Below are positions 54,160 to 64,000 of a stretch of 64,000 nt of DNA, piece after piece. The translations under genes were made by a program, and so were the position numbers. Every line of letters begins with the position of its first letter. Position 1 is the stretch's first letter. The stretch lies in assembly GCA_018350325.1 (NCBI GenBank), contig JAEVLN010000001.1:124001-188000 (forward strand), read 5' to 3'. Below the pieces are notes generated by a model. That model was not told the origin of the DNA and ran no database searches. It worked only from the letters and a program-made list of their open reading frames with translations. This stretch comes from Globodera rostochiensis (taxonomy: Eukaryota > Nematoda > Chromadorea > Rhabditida > Heteroderidae).

Positions 54160-54445
54160 GGGAGGAGATGGGGGGGGGGATGACCCTTAAAGTTGAGAGA
54201 GCGGAAGTTGGGGTTGGGCAGGGTGGCGAGAGAGGGGGGGTGGCGAGAGGGGGCAGGGTGGCGAGAGAGGGGGGGTGGCGAGAGGGGGGGGGGGTGGCGA
54301 GAGGGGGGGGGGGGTGGCGAGAGGGGGGGGTGGCGGGGGGTGGCGAGAGGGGGGGGGTGGCGAGAGGGGGGGGGTGGCGAGAGGGGGGGGGGGGTGGCGA
54401 GAGGGAGAGGGGAGGCGAAGGGGGGGGGGAGGGGGGCGAGGCGAG
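54160..54445. repeat. GGTGGCGAGAGGGGGG tandem repeat
   Basis: About 14 copies of GTGGCGAGAG followed by a G run of 5-10. Strongly G-quadruplex-prone on the + strand. Open frames on both strands read as Gly/Arg or Pro/His strings and are artefacts. Confidence 0.85.
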
Positions 54446-54903
54446 TGATCCATCCCATTGGTGGGCAATCGAACTGATTGGCTCCGTGAAAAAGGAGACG
54501 AATAATTTAATTGCATTGTGCAACCAGAACATAGCGGTAGAGAAGAGATGAAGTTCGTTGAAAGTTGAATTAGGCCAATTGGCATAAACTCGCAGCCAAT
54601 TGCGGGGGTAAATTTGGGGACAGAGAGTGTTAGAGGAGGAGGGATCAACCGGTTGATGGGCGGGGGAATGGAGAGGGGCAAATCGATGTGAAGAGCAGAT
54701 GAGACGAACGGGTAAAGTTCAAATCAGAAAATATTTAGCGCTTCTTACGGGTATTTTTCAAAATATCTTAGCTTCATGCCCGATCGCAATTGGACACTAA
54801 TGAATAATCCGTGCCATTCCGCCGGAATTTGTCTAATCCCGTCATTTTTTGTATAACTTCAGCCCAAGCCCAACGCCGATTGTTTCTTCCGTCATCCACC
54901 GAA

Positions 54904-55323
54904 ATGAATTCTTCCGCCTCCGCAGCCCCCTCAAACTGCCCGTCGACTCCCAATTCCTCCGCGTCCTCTTTGATCAAGTCCTCTCACGCCGCTTTGTCCA
55001 CCACTTCCGTTAACATCGGTCCGATAGGTCCGGTCTCGGCGGCAGCAGCACTGAATGGAATCGCCGTCGGCGGATGGGGGGCGCCCACACCGGTTAATTA
55101 TTTGGCCGGAGGAGTCGGATGGCCCGCGGGGACGGCGGAATTGGCCTCAACGTCAGTTTCAATGTCTTCTTTGTCCAGACATTTGCCCTTTCCTCCATTT
55201 CAGATGTCACCCGTGGTGGAGCAACGCCGGCACACCAACGACAGCATCGGCGGAGTTGCGCTTTCCCAGTCGGTTTTGTCCTATCCATTCAATCGTCCAA
55301 GTTTTGTTTGTTTAATCCCTCAG
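54904..55323 (+). CDS. Candidate 5' exon of the NK-2 homeobox gene
   Basis: From ATG 54904, in frame to 55323: Ser/Ala/Pro-rich (MNSSASAAPSNCPSTPNSSA..), then Gly/Pro/Val-rich with VGGWGAPTPVNYLAGGVGWP and a SSLSRHLPFPPFQMSP stretch. The composition is typical of the N-terminal regions of homeodomain proteins, and no other gene lies between it and the homeobox exons about 1.5 kb downstream on the same strand. A TTCAG acceptor directly upstream (54861) means the exon may begin earlier. I cannot fix its splice donor. Confidence 0.4.
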
Positions 55324-56860
55324 TAAGCAGCCCTTCCGGCGGTCTTCCCTTTGGTCCCTCCCCAATTTTTGGCCTCAGGGCAAAAGAAGAGAAAATCCTT
55401 TTAACGCATTCTTCCATTTGTTCATCCGCTTTCCACCCATTCATTCATTCATCCTCTCCCATCTTTTGTTCATCCCCAAATCCGGTCTCCCTTTTTAAAC
55501 CGGTTTCGAAAAGTTCAATTTTTAGTCTAACACATTGCGGTTTCCGTAAAATAATTTAATAATTTCTCTTCTCTTATTGCCGGCGGAATGCAATTGTTCC
55601 CCTTTGGGGGTAATAATTGGGGGTCCGATGAACTTGAAGCGCTGGAGGGTAATTTACTGGTTCGTGAAAGAATGAATATAACCGAATGGACGGGGAATCT
55701 GACAAATGTGGGCACCCTGAGAATAATGCATTTTCATAAGAGATAAAAAATGGAATATTTTGGGAAAATGGCCATACATTCGAAAAATATTTGTAAGAGT
55801 TCACGCCCAAATGCGTTCGTAGGCAAATGCCATCCCCCTCCCGGCGTCAGTCAGTTAGTAGTGTTTGTGATTGACCTCATCAGTCAGTGAATGGACACCC
55901 GTGGAGCTATTGTGGGTCCATTAGCGAGTTTGCTTGGTTATTGGGATGAAGTGAGAGATGGGAGGGGAAGTTTGGGTGTGAATTGGCGAAACGGGGGGAG
56001 GGGGGGGGACTGCCGAGTTGGGTGGAAGTGGACCCAGCTTGACATTTTCCCTGAGATTGGCGCCATATTGCGCAATTCTCCGGGCATTTACCCATGGCAC
56101 CACCAAATCATCTTAAATTTGGCACTTTCACATGCCTTGCCCAGTGTCCAAACTTTCAAATTTCGTTTGATACCGTAGCTTAAAGGTCGCAGTGACGGGC
56201 CGAGCAAGCCTTTCCCCTTTCTTTTCTCTTTGAGTGCGTCGTCACCTTTTCTTCTCGTCCTTCTCAATTGAATGGATGGGTACTCGAGAGCGGAGTTTGT
56301 GATGGTTGTGGGCAAAGAGAGGGAGGAGGGGGGGGGGGGATTTGTTGGATAAAAGGTGGGACGAAGCCATTGTTTGTTCAATTGGGGGGGGGGGGTGGGC
56401 ACAACAACGGGGGTGGGGGCTGTGTTAGTCGATCTGCCGGGGTATGATGACGATGAGATGATAGTGAATGAAGTTCGGGACATTGATCAAGTCACTAAGC
56501 AATGGCGGCTGATCAGAATGTGTTCAGAAATGATCAGTTTCATATCTTGCACAAAATTTGTCATTTCCTCTTTCCTTTTTGTGTGTATCCATACGCAAAT
56601 TATTCCTATGGGAACAAAGGAATTAACCGTGGGGAGGACACTCCCAAAGGTAAAGCCATAAATATTTGCAAATGAATGCAAACATTGGCTGGGAAAGGAG
56701 TGCCCATCCGTCTGGATTATCGCCTAGGGGGGATGCGATAATGGGCAGGGATAATCTTCTGGGAAGGGGCGAATGGGAGACAGCCGTGAAGGGACAAATG
56801 CTTTCCGAATGGCATTTCTACCGTAATGCTTTGGGTCGCTCAAATGACCATCAATTTCAG

Positions 56861-57735
56861 TACCGCGATTTCATCAGCCCTTCGGTAGCTCAGTGGTGTC
56901 GATGGATGCCGCCGCTTCGGCGGCCTCGGCAGTCGCCTCGGCGGTGTCGTCATACCCAAACTTTTCCAGCTCAATGTCTTCCGGTGCCGGCGTTCATCAA
57001 ATCCGTCGCAAGCGGCGCGTTCTGTTCTCTCAACACCAGGTTCAGGCATTAGAACAGGCCTTTCAGGAGAGGAAGTACCTGTCCGCATCGGATCGCGAAC
57101 ATTTGGCCCAAACCATTGGGTTGAAGCCAACTCAGGTGAATGTGCTTTTCATTCTTTGATGGGTTTTGGGTTTAGGTGAAAATCTGGTTTCAAAATCATC
57201 GATACAAGATGAAGAGACACTCCCGTGAGCTGGAAATGATGCGGGGATGTCGAATAGACGGAGAAATGGCGAGTGAAGGTGTTGGATCCGGTAGATCGAT
57301 GGGCCCGGAGGGGATTAGCCCAGCGGGGCATGAAGGCCCTTCCCCGTTGGCAATTGCAGGGTAAGCCGATATAGACCATTGTTTAAAGGAACTTAAACAG
57401 TTCAGAATGAGAACAGTCAAGGAAGAGACGGAAGGTGGAATTAAAGCGTCTCTAAACCGATTCAATGCCACAGGGGCGTCGCCAATGGACATGAAGCACA
57501 ACCCCTTCGGCACGTTAGACTCAACACTCTTCAACAGTGGCCATTTTATAACTTCGGTTGGCATTTATTAGGACAAGAAGTTTAATCAGTTCGGCTTGTT
57601 CAGTACAATGGATACAATACAATGCCTTTCTTCAACCAAGCATATTCGGCTGCTCCGTATTCTCAGATGCCGCCTCCGTTTTACGCCGCCGGAATGAATG
57701 GCACTGTTGCGGCATTAGATAAGAAATCATTTTGA
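56861..57735 (+). CDS. NK-2 class homeodomain transcription factor (3' exons)
   Basis: Exons 56861-57135, 57176-57360, 57406-57556 and 57604-57735 join in frame. The homeodomain starts at about 57004: [20 protein letters not shown], then [20 protein letters not shown] and PTQV, then across a 40-nt intron [17 protein letters not shown]. Tyr at homeodomain position 54 (NHRYK) defines the NK-2 class, which prefers CAAGTG-type DNA sites. The [17 protein letters not shown] wording places it near vertebrate NKX2 and nematode ceh-22/24/27. The intron between positions 44 and 45 is a common homeobox intron site. The C-terminus is Tyr/Asn/Pro/Met-rich ([15 protein letters not shown]) and ends KKSF at 57735. 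The protein start lies upstream (the first codon here is split), probably including 54904-55323. Confidence 0.88.
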
Positions 57736-57899
57736 GCATCAATCACTGTGACTCTCCTGTATTGTCTCATCCATTTTGACTTTAAACCTTCTCCAATTTA
57801 ATTTTAAACCCAATTTTTGTTTTATGAATTAAGTTATGTTACGAGAAGATGGAACTGAGAAAGTTCTCAGCTAATTAGAGGGAGAATCTTTGGGAAAGG

Positions 57900-60560
57900 T
57901 GTGACAGAATTGGGGGGGGGGATGATCCCTCCCCTCCGAACAAAACATTATCAAATGGGTAGGTCTAATCCAACGAATTAATTAGGCAGGGAGCAGAATG
58001 GAAAGACTTATAAGGGAGGGAGGGGGGGGGGGGAGGGAATGCCGAAATTGGAAGGTTTGGGGAGGGAAGAGAACAGCGGCTGTGGTGAGTTGTTGTGCTC
58101 TTTGAGTTTGGCGAGTGTTGTGCCGTTGCCATTCATTCATTCACTCCATTCACTGTTCTTCTGTCGTGATTTTGTTGTGCAAGAGGCGGTCATCAAAGGA
58201 CAGCGAAGGGTCAATTCATTCCATCAGTGGGGGGGGGGGGGGGGGGGGGGTAATGGAATGGGATGGGTGGGACACAAAGTGTACCGGCGGAAGAAGGTTT
58301 CGTGGGGGAGAATGACGGAGTGAAGAGGACGATGGACGGATTCCCTGGAGATGGCCGTGTTGCAAATGAAATGCACTCCTCACAAATAACATTTACAGTA
58401 CCCGCAGTTCAAATAAAAAGAACAAATCGCCAAGAACACCCGGGGGGGGGGGAGGGGGGGGGGGCTAACCGAAGACCAATGCTCCCAGCCACAGACAATA
58501 AATGGAAATTGAACAAAGGGTTTTTTGAGGGACATGCACAAATTCAAAAATTCTTTTAAGAAAAGGATGAAACAACAGCAAGCAGTAGCAGCAACAACAA
58601 AAACAGGTGTTAATGCTAATAATCCAATTGAGTGGACATAAAACCTATCGGGGAGTAGCAGAAACCCAAACCAAATATGCGTTAGTTGGACAGGAAGGGA
58701 TCAGCTGCGAAGTGGGGGGGGGGATTAGTGTTTTTAATGGTATTATCCCCGCTGGGGTCATTCATTATTTTCCCATTCATCCATCCTTCTCCACGTACAT
58801 ACAGTTTCATTAATTTCATCCAACTCGTTTCTACATCCTCTCAAATATTACAGTACATACAGTAAGTAAATGGAGCAATTGCCCCCCCCCCCCATTCTTT
58901 CTTCGACTCCGTCCGACTAAACACGGATTGGGAACAATATTCCCCCCCCCCCCCCCCCCCCCTCCACTCCACCCATTTCCCATACTCTTTTTGTCTTTCA
59001 AGTGGCGCATTCCCCCCCCCCCCCCCCATTTGAGAACATTTGTATTTGGAGGGAAGAATATGGGAGGGGGCGTACTCGAAGACAGACTAACCCATAAAAT
59101 AGATTTAAATCTGGAGCTTTATTTTTTGAAAGAATTTTTAAATTCCTCGAAATGTAAGTGCAGTCGAAGGGGATAATTAATATTATTTATTTGCATTTCA
59201 TTTAATGAACTCTTCTGAAAACAGTATAAATTGCCTGAGAAAATAGTGAAAGGTGGAGGGGGGGGGTGAGGGGCGGGGAATTGGAGCCTCCAACATGCAT
59301 TATTATATTGAGGTATGGATTTTGCCACTTGAGGGTTCTGGGAACGAAGCACGAGAGTTGGAAAGAAATGATGGTCTGGGAGATCGCATGGACGGCACAA
59401 CCAAATTGGATTCGTAATCAATCAATTCCCACCATCCGCCAAAATGCCCTTGGTCATGCACTCTTTGCTTAAGCAGCCCCCCCCCCCCCAAATTGTCAGT
59501 TCCGCCACTTGCTTAATTTGCACTTATTTATCTTTGCTCTTGATGTGCGGCGGATAAAAGCGCCGCGGGTCATCACATTTCCCCCCCCCCCCTCCTCCCC
59601 CCCCTTCCCCCTCCCCCCCCCCCCCCCCTTCCCCCTCCCCCCCCCCCCCTTCCCCCTCCCCTCCCCCCCCCCGTCCCCTCTCCCCTCTCCCCTCCCCCCC
59701 GTCCTCAACCACACACCAATCGCTGCCCTCCCTCAATCATCCCATTTGCCTTCCTGCCCAATATTTTGCTACTGACCCCCCCCCCCCTTTCCCGCGCGCA
59801 TGTGACGGATAGAATAAGCGGAAGAAGGCAAGTCGGGAATGCGATGGGTGGGATGGCCGACCGACCAAAGGGAAGACGGCATTCCTTTGCGGAGACAAAG
59901 CCGCCGCATTTGGGCAAATTGAGTCCATTTACTTACCCCGACCAATTACCCCTTGCCATTTGCCCAATATTTGTTCATCCCCCCCCCCCTCCCATAAAAA
60001 GGACAGAATAAAAATGGGGGGGGGGGAACAAAAAGTAAAATCGAGTAAGAAATAAATAAAATTGGCGATAAATAACTTTGGCAGCATTTGTTGAACTCAT
60101 CACACTTTTGTTCACAAATCGCCTCTCAATTTACGTTGAATTGTTAGTGCCCATTTAGAAATGTTTGGTCAACAATTGAAGCAGCCCAAAAAGCAGAACT
60201 TTTGCATTAAATAAGTAAACACCGGAGGGGAGAAGTGGGGGGGGGGCATTTGAATGGATAGGAGGGAATTGAGGGAATTGATCACTTCCGACCGAGGGGA
60301 AGGACGAACATTATTTAGGGAACGGCGAATATAATGGGCAAGAATTTATTTGTTGGCAAAATATGGCACAGAGCAAAGAGGGGGTTTCAATTGTTGATTA
60401 TGCGCTAAATTTTTTCTGTTAGCCCATAAGAAATTGATTTTTTTTTAAACCTAAATTCAAAATATTGAAAAAAAACTCTGGCACAAAAAATTGGCTACAG
60501 TCCGAACGTGCGAATGTCGAATAGAATAAAATACTCGAACGTCGAATAGCACAAATATTA
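57900..60560. other. Intergenic with many long poly(G)/poly(C) runs
   Basis: G runs at 58022-58034, 58228-58250, 58442-58464 and 60237-60247; C runs at 58880-58893, 58940-58963, 59011-59027, 59470-59479 and the tract 59580-59700. Frames here are Gly-, Arg- or Pro-rich. AT-rich DNA at 60400-60600 shows a CGAATGTCGAATAG repeat near 60508-60550. No gene supported. Confidence 0.5.
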
Positions 60561-60599
60561 TAAGTTCAAATTTGGAAAATTGTCAATTCTACTCATTTG

Positions 60600-61140
60600 C
60601 TATGGCAATGCAACGCATTGAGCCCAACTTTGAAGTGAGTGGCGCCGAGGAAGAAACAGCGGAGCGAAAAATGCCATCGTTTAAAGAGCCAACAAATTAA
60701 CCGAAACTCGGCTTTTTGTTCTTTTCGGCAGTAGCTTGGATTTATCTTTTTTATTTCCCAGGTTACCTCAAATAAAGGCCAATTCCGGCCACCAAAACAC
60801 ATCCGAAGCTCTTCGCGGTGCCAGAAAACCCCAACGACTCCGGTCCAAAGTCTCTGTGTCCGCAAGAATTCCACTGTTTCAAATGCCCCCCCCCCCAGGC
60901 AAGAATGCTAAACGACAAAGGCTTTTTGCCGATAATTTTGAAAGAAACGGGTTCAACAACATTTGAATGATTCCATTCACTTTGCTTCAATAGGCAGAGA
61001 GAGGCAGTTTTAAGGGAAGAAAGGGAATTCGCACCCGAAATCCAGAAAGTCAGAATGCTGAACGGGAGAGTCACCCCCGGGGCGAGGTTGGACAAAACAT
61101 CATCACAATTCACCGCACTTTTCTCGTTCCTTCACAGCTC
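60600..61140. other. Region 3' of the K2P channel gene
   Basis: Short open frames on both strands without domain, signal peptide or splice partner. It probably holds the 3' UTR of the channel gene, which ends at 61148. Confidence 0.3.
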
Positions 61141-61147
61141 TTCCGCT

Positions 61148-64000
61148 TCAAAGTCGGGGCCCACCGATTCTGTGCACCGCCCTTCCGCTGAGCGTCCCGC
61201 CGTTGGCCGACTGTCCCCCCAACCCCCCCAACGCCGTCGTTCTGGCCACGGTGTCCGTCTGCATTTGCCGGCAATAGTGGACGAGGACTCGCTGGTAATA
61301 CTCACGAGGAGTCAAAGTGCGGGCGGTGGAGCACAGCGAAGTGTTTCTGGGGGGGGGGAATTCACGGGGAACAAAACGGCACAGAACCCACAGGTCCATG
61401 GACTCGCTGGAGGCCAACTGCCGCTCGGAGGTAAAGGACAATGTCCGAGGTTGTTCGATCCATTTGAAATAATAAATGTCCTGTGGAAAGCACCAAAGCA
61501 TTATTAATCGATCGAATACGAAAGCGAAAAAATACTGACTGGGGGAATGAACGGACGCCCACCAATCCAATTCAGATCCGGCTGGCGTCCATTGATCAGA
61601 CAATCAAGCAGATATTCCTCAAAGCAATGTTAGCTCAATTATTGTGATCACCCGACCAACTGACCTCTGGTAACTGCGCCAGACGATCAAGCTGATCGGG
61701 CGTCAATCCTATTAAATAAAGCATTTTGTTGTAAAAATGTTATCAAACTTTTCCTTTAATTTTATGCGTTCAATCATTACAATCATTTACCCAAAGATCG
61801 ACATTAATTTCCAAAGGGGGCTTCAAAGATAATTGATTGGATGCATAAAATGCAGGCAGAAATTCTTAGTTTTTGAGACCGTAATTCTTTTGAAGAAATG
61901 CCACATAGGAGAACACTTCGCCCAGATGAATAACTTTCCCGCCGATTGTCAAAAAACTGCTTCCGAGTGCCCTTCCGTACAAATGGATGTCCTGGATATA
62001 AGCGCTGCCGACAAGGTCAATGCACATTGTGGTGATGATCAGACCTAAAAGCATTTCTTCAATCAGCTATAACAGTTTCTACCAAGTAAACAAACCGATC
62101 ACAATATAGGCCAGTGTTGCAGGTAAAAAGGTCACATTTTGGGGGACGATGTCGCCAAATCCGATAGTGGTCACTGTCACGAAACAGAAGTAGAACGCAT
62201 CGACGAATGACCAACGCTCCCACAACTGCATCAGACAAGCTCCACCAGCAGTGTATCCTAAGTTAGTGTAGGCAGCATGGAACGATCAGTGAGTCCATCA
62301 GCGTTGCTGACCTAGCATGACGACAAGGATGAACAACGCTGACACACGCCTGTTGCGCTTCTCGAGTGGCGTGTACTGTTCCTCCACCTCGTCCTCGTCG
62401 TCTTTGTCCTCGACGCCCTCCATGTCGCTGCTTTCCCCTCCTTCCAGTTCGTCCGCCCGGGCTCGCGTGTCTTCGCTGGTGGTGCCCGCCCTCTCCTCAA
62501 AATCATCCTCCCCGTGCACCGTTCTGATCTCGGACACGTCTTCAACGGACAATGATTCGAACATCTTGCGTAATTGCAATGCAAACCTTGAAATGTTCCC
62601 GCCTCCGACACAGTGTCCAAAATGGGTGGGAATGGCGGAGGCTTCAGCCTCCTCTGAGCCCTTCGCGAACAAATGCCCAAGCGGAGGTGGAGAGGTCGAA
62701 GTCGGCTTTCACTGGCACTTCCTTCGTTGTTGTTGTCGTCAGTTGTAATGGCTTCCCGCGACAATTCCTCAATGGTGGCCAAAGTGCCGGACGGGGGCCC
62801 CACGTGGTTAAGATGGAAGGGCCTTTCCGAAGGAGGCGTTTCGCCCACTTCCTCCGGACTCCCTGCAAAACGCGCCATTGCCAATGCCATTGCAATACAT
62901 TCGTTTAACTTGCCCGAAGCGGTCGACTCGCTCGGAGCGATGGTTGTCGCGGTGACGGATTTATTTGCGCGGCACTGTTCCGGTTTCCGACTTCGGAATT
63001 TTCTCCGCCGTCTCCAAAATACACAAATCTGACAGCACGCCGTCATGCAAAAGCAACGAATCCGAGCAAAACAACTCTTGCGGATTTGAAACAAGCGTTT
63101 GTCCACCCAAATGCAAACGTCTTAAGAGTTAACAGAGGGGAGGGAGAGAACGCCGACTCGGAAACGGACAAAATTCGTACTGGAGAGAAAACGCCCCATG
63201 TCGGCGATAGTCACCAGAACTGAATCATTCGAATTTCGGACATTCATTCATCAGAAAAGCGAGCGACAAGTCCAGTTAATCGGAGCAAAAAGTATTTTTG
63301 TCAGAATTATTTAATTGGAACCGATCCTCTCAGTTTAACCGGCTTTGTCCTACTTTAGTAATGGCGAACTGACTGAGCGGGATGCCGAAGAGGGCGTAGA
63401 GAAGGCACGAGATGCGACCCTGGATGGTCAGAGGTACGATATGTCCTGAGAGTGTGAAAAGAGAAAATGTTATGTCGAGAGTTGTTTCTGACTAACAACC
63501 GAGATTCTCGAGCAAATTGTTAGTTTGTGTGTGTGTGTGAGAAATGGGGCAGGAATACTTGCCGTATCCGATTGTGGTTATGGCCGTCCAGGAGAAGAAC
63601 ACACTGGCGCCGAAGGACCATTTGGTGGGTCCGGCCCCGTAGATGATTTCGTCCGGGGTCATGTAGTTTTTAGTGTAGTCGATGAACACATCGCGGATGA
63701 TGGCGTTCATTCTGTTCGTGTAAAAACGGCACTTCCCTTCACCTTTCACAGTTACCCACCCGTCGTTGGCCACCTCCGCCCAGTGCGGGAAGGCGGGGGG
63801 ATTTCTCGTCCAATTTGGCTCCTGTTGAGTGCCCAGCAGCCACAGTTGAGCGATCACGCGGTCTTTGAGCATTTGGACGCGATGGGCAGTGGCATTTCGA
63901 ATGAACATTTCGTTGGGAGTTTCGAACTGAATTTGGCTGCTGCCCCACCAGCTTTTAGCAAGTACAAAAAACACTGACATAATGGAAAATGGCGGCACCG
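61148..64000 (-). CDS. Two-pore-domain (TWK/K2P) potassium channel, 5'-truncated by the window edge
   Basis: Reading leftward from 64000: an extracellular cap region ([20 protein letters not shown]..), pore helix and first filter [15 protein letters not shown], continued as [20 protein letters not shown], then a cytosolic loop, long and charged, with a Glu/Asp-rich end. A TM segment [14 protein letters not shown] follows, then the second pore [19 protein letters not shown] and the last [22 protein letters not shown]. The C-terminal tail runs ..[21 protein letters not shown], then [20 protein letters not shown] and [15 protein letters not shown], stop at 61148. Two TTIG[YF]G filters identify a K2P leak channel; [12 protein letters not shown] is typical of nematode TWK channels. 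The first filter codon is split by an intron with a GC donor. TM1 lies outside the window, and some joins in the loop (62650-63100) are not fixed. Confidence 0.88.

Noticed and set aside
54165..54681. Pro/His- and Gly/Arg-rich frames on both strands
   Set aside because: Translation of the GGTGGCGAGAGG tandem repeat.
61700..61880. Separate small gene downstream of the K2P channel
   Set aside because: The apparent stop after NYGLKN lies in an intron: a G|GTCTCA donor joined to AATAG|GATTGACG gives NYGLTPDQ and restores one continuous channel tail.

Overview
The window looks like nuclear DNA of a nematode. The genes are split by many very short introns (most 23-60 nt, with TTTCAG-type acceptors). 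The gene set is animal and nematode-like: an FLP/NPY-type neuropeptide precursor, a TWK-type two-pore K+ channel, an NK-2 homeobox gene and a MADF gene. Intergenic DNA is packed with minisatellites, long poly(dG):poly(dC) runs and small non-autonomous DNA transposons. A plant-parasitic (tylenchid) nematode is my best guess, but that is inference. No rRNA gene, intact tRNA gene or CRISPR array was seen, and no transposase or reverse transcriptase was recognised.

Layout. 1-9.8 kb is repeat-rich: four minisatellites, two large palindromes and a probable 2.2-kb hAT-like element. 9.86-11.85 kb (+) is a MADF-domain gene. 14.5-19.4 kb (+) is an 11-exon gene that joins a divergent class I PLP aminotransferase domain, most like animal ACC-synthase-like (ACCS) proteins, to a tail of about 1,060 residues. 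20.5-22.2 kb (-) is proteasome subunit RPN8/PSMD7. 22.3-24.5 kb is a nest of transposons. 24.7-26.5 kb (-) is a lysocardiolipin/LPA acyltransferase. 27.1-28.7 kb (-) encodes a secreted repeat protein with basic, nuclear-localisation-like stretches. 30.5-33.7 kb (+) is a PP6 regulatory subunit (SAPS family). 34.5-36.8 kb (-) holds two unrecognised genes, one of them a four-helix membrane protein. 38.1-40.3 kb (+) is DLAT, the E2 of pyruvate dehydrogenase. 41.3-41.7 kb (-) is an FLP-34/NPY-like precursor. 43.8-46.4 kb (-) is an MPS1/TTK-like checkpoint kinase. 46.7-52.6 kb carries nested hAT-type elements and a 24-bp minisatellite. 54.9-57.7 kb (+) is an NK-2 homeobox gene. 61.1-64 kb (-) is a K2P channel cut by the right edge.

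The genes do not form a pathway; they are ordinary single genes on both strands. What ties the window together is transposon biology. Several elements have perfect 8-bp target-site duplications, some are nested, and at least four sit in introns of conserved genes. Many of the fold-back elements are built from a short CpG-containing phrase repeated several times near each end, and the phrase differs between families. That architecture and the aminotransferase fusion are the two most unusual things seen.
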